DNA of 7,846 nucleotides from an uncultured bacterium (GTDB lineage Bacteria; Cyanobacteriota; Vampirovibrionia; Gastranaerophilales; Gastranaerophilaceae): NCBI GenBank assembly GCA_949299435.1, contig CASGAK010000065.1:1-7846 (forward strand). Direction: 5' to 3'. Made by a program: the position numbers and the translations under genes. Positions 1-6,557 of this stretch are shown piece after piece. The stretch's first letter is position 1; the number at the start of each line of letters is the position of its first letter. Under the pieces are notes generated by a model that was given only the letters and a program-made list of their open reading frames with translations, did not search any database and was not told the origin of the DNA.

Positions 1-525
1 GTAAAACAGTTAAATCTTATGTCTACAAAGCCTGTGATTTATGCGGCTAATGTGTCTGAATATGATTTGAAAGATGGTAATGATTATACAAAACAGGTTC
101 AGGATTATGCCTCAAAACACAGTGCTGAGGTCGTTTTGATTTCAGCAAAAATTGAGGAAGAACTCGCTGAATTAGGCGAAGATGAAGCTAAAGAATATTT
201 GAAAGAATTAGGTATCGAAGACAGCGGGATTAATCGTATGATTAAATCTGTATATAAATTGCTCAATTTAAGAACATTTATAACAGCAGGTGAAAAAGAA
301 GTACATGCGTGGACGATACCAGCAGGTGCAAAAGCTCCTCAAGCTGCCGGGGTTATCCATACAGATTTTGAAAAAGGTTTTATCAGAGCTGAGATTACAC
401 CTTATGAAGAATTTGTATCTTGCGGATCCTATGCTGCTTGCAAAGACAAAGGCGTTACAAGACTTGAAGGTAAAGATTACATTGTGCAGGACGGAGATTT
501 GGTTCATTTTAGATTCGCTGTCTAG
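1..525 (+). CDS. ychF: Ribosome-binding ATPase YchF, C-terminal part (5' end outside window)
   Basis: This is the C-terminal 174 residues of YchF, a universally conserved Obg-family P-loop protein that hydrolyses ATP, binds the ribosome and is linked to stress responses. The frame is open from base 1 (VKQLNL precedes the first ATG at 19), so the ATG is internal and the gene is cut by the window edge; the G1-G4 nucleotide-binding motifs lie upstream. Visible are the end of the G domain (KPVIYAANVSE, matching the KPxxYxANV strand of YchF), the stretch EDSGINRMIKSVYKLLNLRTF, and then the TGS domain with the family signatures EVHAWTIPAGAKAPQAAG and IHTDFEKGFIRAEI. The end is GKDYIVQDGDLVHFRFAV, the normal YchF C-terminus, so the 3' end is complete. 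The family is usually about 360-370 residues, so roughly half is present. An aldehyde dehydrogenase gene follows after 48 bases with no obvious terminator. The identity is secure from these motifs. Confidence 0.96.
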   Translation, partial: VKQLNLMSTKPVIYAANVSEYDLKDGNDYTKQVQDYASKHSAEVVLISAKIEEELAELGEDEAKEYLKELGIEDSGINRMIKSVYKLLNLRTFITAGEKEVHAWTIPAGAKAPQAAGVIHTDFEKGFIRAEITPYEEFVSCGSYAACKDKGVTRLEGKDYIVQDGDLVHFRFAV

Positions 526-573
526 CTTATTCGGTAATTGTGAAATTCCTTTGGGGGTATTTTAATATTTTTT

Positions 574-1950
574 ATGAATATCGACGAAATTTTGAACGGA
601 ATAAAAGGGTTTTATAATACGAACAGGACAAAAGATGTGCAGTTTCGTATTGAGCAGCTTGTAATACTTAAAAATGCAATTATAAAATATGAGTCTGAAT
701 TTTTAAAAGCTCTTTATGAAGATCTCCATAAATCACCCTTTGAGGTCTATACAACAGAAATTGGTATTGTAATTAAAGAAATTAATTACATAATAAAAAA
801 TCTTAAAAAATGGGCTAAAACTGAAAAGGTACAAACACCATTTTTTCTTGCCCCTGCAAAGTCTATGATTATAAAAGAGCCCTATGGGAGTGTATTAATT
901 ATTGTACCGTTTAATTATCCGGTGCAGCTTTCTCTATTGCCGCTTGCAGGGGCTATCGCTGCTGGAAATTGTGCTGTGATTAAAACTTCGAAAAAAACTC
1001 CGCAGACTTCAAAAGTTATTAATAAAATGATTGGAGAAATTTACAATCCTAATTTTGTAAGACATATTTTGCCTGAAGAAATTTCGAGTGTGGACATTTT
1101 AAAAGGCGGATTTGATTATATTTTCTTTACAGGAAGTCCTGAGGCTGGAATTGAGGTAGCTAAGGCGGCTGCTGAAAAATTAATCCCATATACACTGGAA
1201 TTAGGCGGGAAAAGTCCTGTAATCGTTGATAAAACTGCTGATATTGATTTGGCTGCAAGACGTATCGCTTGGGGAAAGTTTTTGAATGCCGGTCAGACTT
1301 GTATTGCTCCTGATTATGTTCTTGCTCATTATGAAATTAAAAAACAATTAATTGATGCGATTGTTAAGGCAATAAGAAAATTCTATGGAGTAATAGTCCA
1401 GGAAAGTCCTGATTATGGTAGAATAGTTGATACTGAAGCCTTTTATAGATTGAAAGAAATTATTGACTCTGAAAGTCAAAAAATAGTCCATGGCGGTCAG
1501 ACTGATGAATGTGGACTTTATATTGAGCCTACAATTATTGATGAAGATTATTTTGACTCGCCAGCTATGCAAAAAGAAATTTTCGGACCGATTTTGCCTG
1601 TTTTGAGTTGGTCTGATTCCGATGATATTTTTAATAATATTCGAACAAAACATAAGCCCTTAGCTTTGTATGTTTTTTCAAAAAATAAAGCATTCAGAAA
1701 AGATATTATAAGAAGTCTGTCTTTTGGCGGTGGGGCTGTGAATGATACTATTAATCAGGTTACAAATTTCAATCTTCCCTTCGGCGGGGTAGGGTTTTCT
1801 GGTATGGGTAATTATCATGGAAAGTACAGTTTTGATACATTTACACATTTGAAAAGTGTTCTTGTGCGTAAAAACAACCGCTTAGCTGATAATATTTTCC
1901 CGCCTTATGACGAAATGAAAATTAGTTTAGTGCGTAAGTTTTTTAAATAA
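574..1950 (+). CDS. Class-3 (ALDH3-like) NAD(P)-dependent aldehyde dehydrogenase
   Basis: A full-length 458-residue aldehyde dehydrogenase that oxidises aldehydes to carboxylic acids with NAD(P)+. Catalytic elements are all present: oxyanion-hole Asn114 in VPFNYP, the cofactor motif FTGSPEAG (185-192), general base Glu209 in LELGGKSP, nucleophile Cys243 in NAGQTC, and Glu335 in KEIFGP. Asn114, Glu209 and Cys243 fall at the same numbers as in mammalian ALDH3A1, and the length suits the short ALDH3 class, which lacks the N-terminal extension of ALDH1/2. The C-terminal signature PFGGVGFSGMGNYHGKYSFDTF (402-423) is also typical of class 3. There is no signal peptide and no hydrophobic C-terminal membrane anchor like that of fatty aldehyde dehydrogenases, so it is probably cytoplasmic. 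The substrate cannot be read from sequence; medium or long-chain or aromatic aldehydes are usual in this class. The ATG at 574 is the first in-frame Met after a TGA at 541, but it has no good Shine-Dalgarno; the only purine run, GGGGG at 553-557, is 16 bases away. It may be co-transcribed with ychF. Confidence 0.95.
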   Translation: MNIDEILNGIKGFYNTNRTKDVQFRIEQLVILKNAIIKYESEFLKALYEDLHKSPFEVYTTEIGIVIKEINYIIKNLKKWAKTEKVQTPFFLAPAKSMIIKEPYGSVLIIVPFNYPVQLSLLPLAGAIAAGNCAVIKTSKKTPQTSKVINKMIGEIYNPNFVRHILPEEISSVDILKGGFDYIFFTGSPEAGIEVAKAAAEKLIPYTLELGGKSPVIVDKTADIDLAARRIAWGKFLNAGQTCIAPDYVLAHYEIKKQLIDAIVKAIRKFYGVIVQESPDYGRIVDTEAFYRLKEIIDSESQKIVHGGQTDECGLYIEPTIIDEDYFDSPAMQKEIFGPILPVLSWSDSDDIFNNIRTKHKPLALYVFSKNKAFRKDIIRSLSFGGGAVNDTINQVTNFNLPFGGVGFSGMGNYHGKYSFDTFTHLKSVLVRKNNRLADNIFPPYDEMKISLVRKFFK

Positions 1951-1980
1951 AAACTATACTGACAGTATTGAAAGTTTTTT
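1950..1980. terminator. Possible bidirectional intrinsic terminator between convergent genes
   Basis: Between the converging ALDH and GH13 genes an imperfect hairpin can form: AAAACT (1950-1955) pairs with AGTTTT (1973-1978), and inside it ATAC (1956-1959) pairs with GTAT (1965-1968) around loop TGACA, with a four-base bulge TGAA at 1969-1972. The core ATACTGACAGTAT is a perfect inverted repeat about a single central base. The plus strand reads AGTTTTTT at the 3' side and the minus strand reads AGTTTTTATTT after the stem, so both directions have a T-run. The stem is AU-rich and therefore weak. It overlaps the last codons of the GH13 gene. Its function as a terminator is inference. Confidence 0.5.
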
Positions 1981-4900
1981 ACCGACTTCTTCTTTTTTCA
2001 AATTGTTTTTAGCTGAGTTAACAGGTCCGAAATAATATCTGGTATCATAAATTATTTTCGGTTTCGGTTTTGAATATAATGTCAAAGTTGTGCCGTCTAA
2101 GATAATATCACCTTCATGTTCGGATCCGTCAGGTTCTCTGATTAATCGTTTGAGAAATATTGCATTGTCAAATTCTTTAACTACATATCTGTCGTTTTCA
2201 TCTTTTGCATTGTAGAATGTAGTATCTGGGGTTAGCCCTTTAGTTAATCCTTTTGGATTTCTATTATTATTGCTGTTTTCTATATCAATTCTTTCTAAAG
2301 TTACATATTGAGGATTGTAATCTCCGTTAAATTGGTGATTTAGACCTGTTGGGTTGATTAATGAAATAACAATAGAGTTATCAGTACCTTGTCTTAGAAT
2401 AGCTGTAATATCAACATGTTGATTATTTAATCTTCCGTCCTGTACATTCAGAATGTAAGGAGCTCCATCGTTAAGGGCATGTAATTCTTTACGATCCCTT
2501 ATTTTCATAATTTCATTTGTTTTTTTGTAATGATCTTGAATGAATTTGTAATTGGTTTTATTTTTATCCAGCCATTCATTGTGTATTGGTGAACGGTTTT
2601 GTAGATATATGTTTTTAGATTCTGATTCATAACCGCTCGCACCAAGATCATCTCCAGCATATAAAGTTGGAAGTCCCGGCATTACTGAAAGAACTTCAAG
2701 CATACCTTGCAATTTTTTCAATGCCGGTTCTAATGCAAATTTTAAAGTAGCATCTTTTAGCTCTTGTGTTTCTTTATCAGTAAGACTCAGTCCATATTTC
2801 GTTTTAGCCTGATCGATAACTATATCAATTGCAGCATCAATCGGTTTTACTCCGAAACTTTCAGAGGAAACTGTTCTGTCTTTGTAATGACCTTTAGCTA
2901 AATCACTTATTGATTTGAATATTTTTGAAAATAAATTTTCATTGACAAATTTATTTGTGTTATGAGGATATTTTTGTGTGATAGATTTATTGAATGCTTC
3001 TTGCAGAGCTTCTGCCATAGCCAATGATTTCCCGCTTACTTGTCTTAGAATTTGGGAATCAATAGCATTAGCCCTAGCTTTTTTATATTCATCATCTGAT
3101 CTGTAATTGTTTCTGTTTACAATATCATCGAGGTATTTATCATTAAGTATTCTAAATGCTTTTTCTCTATAATATGTATTGTTAATATCAAGTAAATTTA
3201 CATCATACCAGTTCGTATCCACAATTAATCCGTGTAAGGCTCTGGGTTTATCGTGATTACCTATAAAGTTATAAGAGTTTAATATTCCCATATAAGGCAT
3301 GTAATCAAATAATTCCCTACATTTCATTGCAAATCTTTGGCTTACGTATGGATCATTATAATCAGTTCCTTTTTTCTCATTTTTGTCAAAATGATTGCCA
3401 AATAAATTAAGAATAGATGAGTAAAACTGTGAATAATTTAATGGTGCTGTAAAATTAGCTTCTTTAACAAGTTTTTTAATTAAATCTTGAGGTGATTTAT
3501 ATTTTTCAGCATCATAGCCATATCCGTACTTGTGTAATATTCCCTCATCTGTAATTTCAGCAAATACGCAAGAATTTCTATTGTATTTATATACATTATC
3601 GGTAAATGCATGCCAAAAATCTGTTATGCCTTGCCAAATCGGATCAATATGCTCATCACTTGATTTTATTGCAGAAATATCAGCGATATCTTTTGTAGCA
3701 TCAATTCTCCAATCCAGACCTGCGTTCAATCTGTCAGTAATCATTTCTGCAAATTTGAAACTGTTTGCGTTCGTACCTTTTAATGTATCAAATAGTATAT
3801 CTGTAATTATTTTTTTATCTTTAGGTGTGAAATTTTTGATACCTGAAGTTATTTTATTTAATACTTGTCTTGCTTCATCTTTCGGACTTGAGGCTATTAT
3901 ATTTAAAGATTCAAGGGTTGTTTGTTTTAGTGCATCATAATCGTAAATAATTTCGCCATTTGTTTTATTTTCTTTAAATTTAACATCAGGTGCCAATGCT
4001 TTGATTAAAATATGTTTAACAATTATATCAGAAAGCATTGGAATAACGTATATACCATAAAGTGTTGGATTATAGCCATTATAAATTTTGGATTCAGGTG
4101 GCATAATCATATTTAAGTTTTCAAGTATTTCATGAGCTAGATCATACAATTCTTTTTGGTAGATTTTATTCATTTCATTGTATGTATTTTTATACTCATC
4201 TTGAAGGTGGGGGTTACCTTCCAAGAATAATTCATACCTGCTTTTGCCCAAAGAATCTTCATCTGTTGCTCTTTTGGCTATGTAAGGACTTGATAATACC
4301 GCAGTTAAATTGTCACCAAATTCAATTGAATCAAGCGGTAATGTCATTAAATTCTGCAGTAAATATTTTGAGTATTCATTTTTTATTGTCAATCCTACTA
4401 AGTTATAATCGTTAGAAATAACGTTTTTAATAATTTCTAAATTAATTTCAGATTTTAATTTTTTAGGAAGATCTCCATCTTCAATCAATTTCAAAATTTT
4501 ATTAAAGAAATGAATCGGGTTATTATCATTTTCCGGTTTTGATTTTAGTTGTTGAGCGATGTATAAATTAATGATATCACTGGTTTTTGCAGTCCAGTAA
4601 GTAGCAGATGATATTGCGTAATCTTGTACTTCAAACGCTTTCTTTTCTAAAGCCTTTGCTTTTTTCAATTGGTCTTTAGGAATTTCACTTAATTTTATGT
4701 TTTCAATATCAGCATTAGAATATAAGAAGTTTAATTTTGCAATGTCTGTATTTGCGTCCCAAGTATTGAAGTTACCCTCAATTTTTTCTTCCAGTGAAAA
4801 GTGCTCAAATTTAGATACAAAACGAGTTCCTCTATAGCTGTCTAAAGGAATTTTATTTTGAAAACTTGATAGATAATTTTTTAATTTGTTTTCTTCATCA

Positions 4901-6408
4901 GAAGTTAGTTTAAGATCAAAATCTTTTTTAGCGGTTTTTATAATTAAATTTATTTCTTCATTATGACCAATTTCCGGATTTGAGTCTTCAATTTTACTTA
5001 TAGCTTTAGATAATTTTTCTTTAGTGTTTTGTAATTTACTGTTATTGCTATTTGCAGGGAACAATAAGTCAGTTGCAAAATCCATTATTTCATACATGCT
5101 TAAATTTTTATTAATTTTAGCATTATATTCATTTAATCGTTCGATATTTTTATGATAAGTTTCAGGGTTAATCTCGAAAGCATAAGGAACGATTGTATCA
5201 TAATGTGTATTAATTTCTAAGAGATTATCAGTATTTGCAATATCGTAACGTTCAATTAATTTTTGCGTGTTGTTTTTTAAAGCATCACTTACTAATCTGT
5301 TATCATATATTTGGATATAAGTAGGTTTTTTCTTGTCATAATTTTTATTAGTTTCGTGATAGATTTTACCTGTTTTCATATCCTGTTTATACAAATAAGG
5401 CGAGTTGACTATTCTGTGTCTTATAAACCCTGTATTTTTAGAGAATACCCCTAATTCTAAAGGAGCATTTTTGAGGTTTTGAGCTTGAAACCAGTTAAAA
5501 AATGGAGAGTTTTCGCCCCATTTTAATACATGTTTAAAATGTACACCTTCAAGTCCTTCATTTACATAAGCACCATCAGATACAAAGTTAATACCTTTTT
5601 TAAACATTTCACGTTGCAGGGAAGCGTAATTGTTAATATTTCCAAGTCCCTGAGCAAGCTGCATACAGTTTTTATTCCAATAAGCATGAGAGGATCTGCT
5701 GTCATCAGTGAAAAGAGGCGTAGAAATGATTTTGCTGAAACCGTCAAATTTACCGTCTTTTACGTCTTTTTCAATTCCGGCAATATTCCCTCCGATTTTA
5801 TTGGCAAAAGTTTTAACTGCATTTTTTGTATTATCGAAATTAGGATTTTTTATGATAGAGCCGTTATCGTCATAAGTCCAAATAGGGTTATAAAAATCAG
5901 GCATAAGTAATTTCATAGCTCCACCTGAGTGACCTGCAGGAAACTCTGAAGTTACTATATTATATATTTCATGATCTCCGCGTTCTATAGTTGCATTAAT
6001 ATTATCTCCCGCATCAATTTTGTATATCGGAAATACATTGGGATCTTTACGGTTTGCACCTTTAGGAACCAAAGCATAGTGGTAAGCAAAAGGTTCATCA
6101 TCTCTTAAACAAAAAGTCTTGGCTAAATCTATCTTGTTGCAATCGGGGTTTAATTTTAAAAATCCATCGGGATCGTAATTGTTTTTTAAGCCTTCAACAA
6201 TAATATAATTTCCATTTTCATCTGTCTCTACGGAACAGACTTCTAAATAGCAGTCATATTTTTTTGAATCATAAGGATAGTTAAATTCAAATACCTTTTC
6301 GCCATAGTTACCTTTTTTTAAACTGTAACCGTTAAAAGATATATTACGGCTGCTAATATTGTTATTACCTTTTTTTTGCTTGTTATATAACTCAAAATTA
6401 ACTTTCAC
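1954..6408 (-). CDS. Giant GH13 (alpha-amylase superfamily) protein with a split catalytic barrel
   Basis: A 1484-residue protein of glycoside hydrolase family 13, which cleaves or transfers alpha-glucosidic bonds. Residues about 1-150 are beta-rich, like the N-terminal sandwich of amylase-type enzymes. The barrel opens at about 203 (GGNIAGIEKDV, then STPLF...SHAYW, the usual strand 2 segment). Region I is FVSDGAYVNEG (Asp278, Asn283). Region II is LDWRIDATKD (Arg901, nucleophile Asp903). Region III is CVFAEITDEG (acid/base Glu951). Region IV is FIGNHDKPR (His1052, Asp1053). A late motif, MPGLPTLYAGDDLG near 1253, matches the conserved GxPxxYxGdE stretch, and residues from about 1300 form a C-terminal beta domain. 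The catalytic triad is therefore complete. About 620 residues separate regions I and II where typical family members have roughly 100. No signal peptide, transmembrane segment or surface anchor is seen, which suggests a cytoplasmic enzyme. The start is GTG at 6408, chosen because AAGGAG ends five bases upstream; an earlier GTG at 6414 overlaps that site. The exact substrate and subfamily are not recognisable. Confidence 0.85.
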   Translation of the reverse strand: MKVNFELYNKQKKGNNNISSRNISFNGYSLKKGNYGEKVFEFNYPYDSKKYDCYLEVCSVETDENGNYIIVEGLKNNYDPDGFLKLNPDCNKIDLAKTFCLRDDEPFAYHYALVPKGANRKDPNVFPIYKIDAGDNINATIERGDHEIYNIVTSEFPAGHSGGAMKLLMPDFYNPIWTYDDNGSIIKNPNFDNTKNAVKTFANKIGGNIAGIEKDVKDGKFDGFSKIISTPLFTDDSRSSHAYWNKNCMQLAQGLGNINNYASLQREMFKKGINFVSDGAYVNEGLEGVHFKHVLKWGENSPFFNWFQAQNLKNAPLELGVFSKNTGFIRHRIVNSPYLYKQDMKTGKIYHETNKNYDKKKPTYIQIYDNRLVSDALKNNTQKLIERYDIANTDNLLEINTHYDTIVPYAFEINPETYHKNIERLNEYNAKINKNLSMYEIMDFATDLLFPANSNNSKLQNTKEKLSKAISKIEDSNPEIGHNEEINLIIKTAKKDFDLKLTSDEENKLKNYLSSFQNKIPLDSYRGTRFVSKFEHFSLEEKIEGNFNTWDANTDIAKLNFLYSNADIENIKLSEIPKDQLKKAKALEKKAFEVQDYAISSATYWTAKTSDIINLYIAQQLKSKPENDNNPIHFFNKILKLIEDGDLPKKLKSEINLEIIKNVISNDYNLVGLTIKNEYSKYLLQNLMTLPLDSIEFGDNLTAVLSSPYIAKRATDEDSLGKSRYELFLEGNPHLQDEYKNTYNEMNKIYQKELYDLAHEILENLNMIMPPESKIYNGYNPTLYGIYVIPMLSDIIVKHILIKALAPDVKFKENKTNGEIIYDYDALKQTTLESLNIIASSPKDEARQVLNKITSGIKNFTPKDKKIITDILFDTLKGTNANSFKFAEMITDRLNAGLDWRIDATKDIADISAIKSSDEHIDPIWQGITDFWHAFTDNVYKYNRNSCVFAEITDEGILHKYGYGYDAEKYKSPQDLIKKLVKEANFTAPLNYSQFYSSILNLFGNHFDKNEKKGTDYNDPYVSQRFAMKCRELFDYMPYMGILNSYNFIGNHDKPRALHGLIVDTNWYDVNLLDINNTYYREKAFRILNDKYLDDIVNRNNYRSDDEYKKARANAIDSQILRQVSGKSLAMAEALQEAFNKSITQKYPHNTNKFVNENLFSKIFKSISDLAKGHYKDRTVSSESFGVKPIDAAIDIVIDQAKTKYGLSLTDKETQELKDATLKFALEPALKKLQGMLEVLSVMPGLPTLYAGDDLGASGYESESKNIYLQNRSPIHNEWLDKNKTNYKFIQDHYKKTNEIMKIRDRKELHALNDGAPYILNVQDGRLNNQHVDITAILRQGTDNSIVISLINPTGLNHQFNGDYNPQYVTLERIDIENSNNNRNPKGLTKGLTPDTTFYNAKDENDRYVVKEFDNAIFLKRLIREPDGSEHEGDIILDGTTLTLYSKPKPKIIYDTRYYFGPVNSAKNNLKKEEVGKKLSILSV
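3703..5574 (-). other. Large insert between GH13 regions I and II (residues about 279-902)
   Basis: This part of the GH13 gene encodes the residues between region I Asp278 and region II Asp903. The first 60 or so (LKWGENSPFFNWFQAQ, then a segment ending NSPYLYKQD) may still be loop and domain B. The rest is Lys/Asn/Glu/Leu-rich and looks mainly helical, with stretches such as KLSKAISKIEDSNPE and KKAKALEKKAFEVQDYA. A segment NTWDANTDIAKLNF ending near Phe561 resembles region V of domain B (the usual LPDLN-type motif), with Asn560 at the expected Asn. That would place one insertion before domain B and a second, about 340 residues, after it. I recognise no other domain here. The frame stays open throughout, so it is not a pseudogene or an assembly join of two genes. 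Confidence 0.55.
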
Positions 6409-6413
6409 GAACA

Positions 6414-6419
6414 CTCCTT
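6414..6419 (-). promoter_or_regulatory. Shine-Dalgarno site of the GH13 gene (decides the start)
   Basis: On the minus strand AAGGAG (6419 to 6414) lies five bases before GTG at 6408. The in-frame GTG at 6414-6412 begins with the last G of this same site and so cannot be served by it. This moves the start two codons inward, giving an N-terminus of MKVNFELYNK. Confidence 0.8.
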
Positions 6420-6433
6420 ATTTCTATGTTTTA

Positions 6434-6462
6434 TAATTATCGTGAATATATTTTTTTGTCAA
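6434..6462 (-). promoter_or_regulatory. Predicted sigma-70 promoter of the GH13 gene
   Basis: The minus strand carries a perfect -35 box TTGACA at 6462-6457. The -10 box is less certain: TAATTA at 6439-6434 has 17-base spacing and GATAAT at 6441-6436 has 15-base spacing. Transcription would begin near 6428, leaving a leader of about 20 bases before the start codon. The TTGACA is the only strong hexamer in this very AT-rich spacer, where AT-rich -10 look-alikes arise easily by chance. Confidence 0.55.
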
Positions 6463-6519
6463 AAAAAACTTCATTATTAAGAAATTTTTACATTTATTTC
6501 TAATAAATTTTTTGTATTT

Positions 6520-6525
6520 TATAAT
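6520..6525 (+). promoter_or_regulatory. Predicted -10 box of the ahcY promoter
   Basis: A consensus TATAAT lies 33 bases before the ahcY start. There is no good -35 box at the standard distance (TTTCTA at 6497-6502 is poor; TTTACA at 6487-6492 is 27 bases away, too far). The leader would be about 25 bases, too short for a riboswitch. The hexamer match is exact, but the surrounding DNA is so AT-rich that this remains tentative. Confidence 0.45.
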
Positions 6526-6535
6526 GAATATTATA
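6520..6535. repeat. AT-only inverted repeat over the ahcY -10/+1 region
   Basis: TATAAT (6520-6525) and ATTATA (6530-6535) are perfect 6-base inverted arms around GAAT. It overlaps the predicted -10 box and likely transcription start, where an operator would act. It contains only A and T in the arms and could be chance in this composition. Confidence 0.3.
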
Positions 6536-6547
6536 GTCAAAAAAATT

Positions 6548-6551
6548 GGAG
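6548..6551 (+). promoter_or_regulatory. Shine-Dalgarno site of ahcY (decides the start)
   Basis: GGAG at 6548-6551 is six bases before ATG at 6558. An in-frame TTG at 6546 overlaps this site, so the ATG is the likely start and the protein begins MVTSELKCDI. Confidence 0.8.
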
Positions 6552-6557
6552 AAAAAT

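Noticed and set aside
19..525. ychF fragment as a short stand-alone gene beginning at ATG 19
   Set aside because: The frame is open to base 1 and the preceding residues continue the YchF alignment, so this is a window-edge truncation.
290..565. 91-codon frame overlapping the end of ychF and running to the ALDH gene
   Set aside because: It is a shifted-frame shadow of the conserved TGS domain, with no ribosome site or recognisable motif.
3530..3940. 136-codon plus-strand frame inside the GH13 gene
   Set aside because: It is antisense to regions II and III of the GH13 barrel, has no Shine-Dalgarno and a Ser/Phe/Ile-rich shadow composition.
3985..4068. Possible transmembrane segment in the GH13 insert (around residues 782-806)
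   Set aside because: The hydrophobic stretch is broken by Asp, Lys and His and there is no export signal; an amphipathic buried helix is more likely.
5530..5910. 126-codon plus-strand frame near the GH13 5' end
   Set aside because: It is antisense to the conserved barrel segment around region I and shows no protein-like motif.
1954..6408. GH13 gene as an artificial fusion of two genes
   Set aside because: One uninterrupted frame spans it, composition is even throughout, and the barrel halves on each side of the insert complement each other.
6463..6557. SAM or SAH riboswitch upstream of ahcY
   Set aside because: The predicted leader is about 25 bases and nearly all A/T; no GC-containing stems or pseudoknot elements of known SAM/SAH classes are present.
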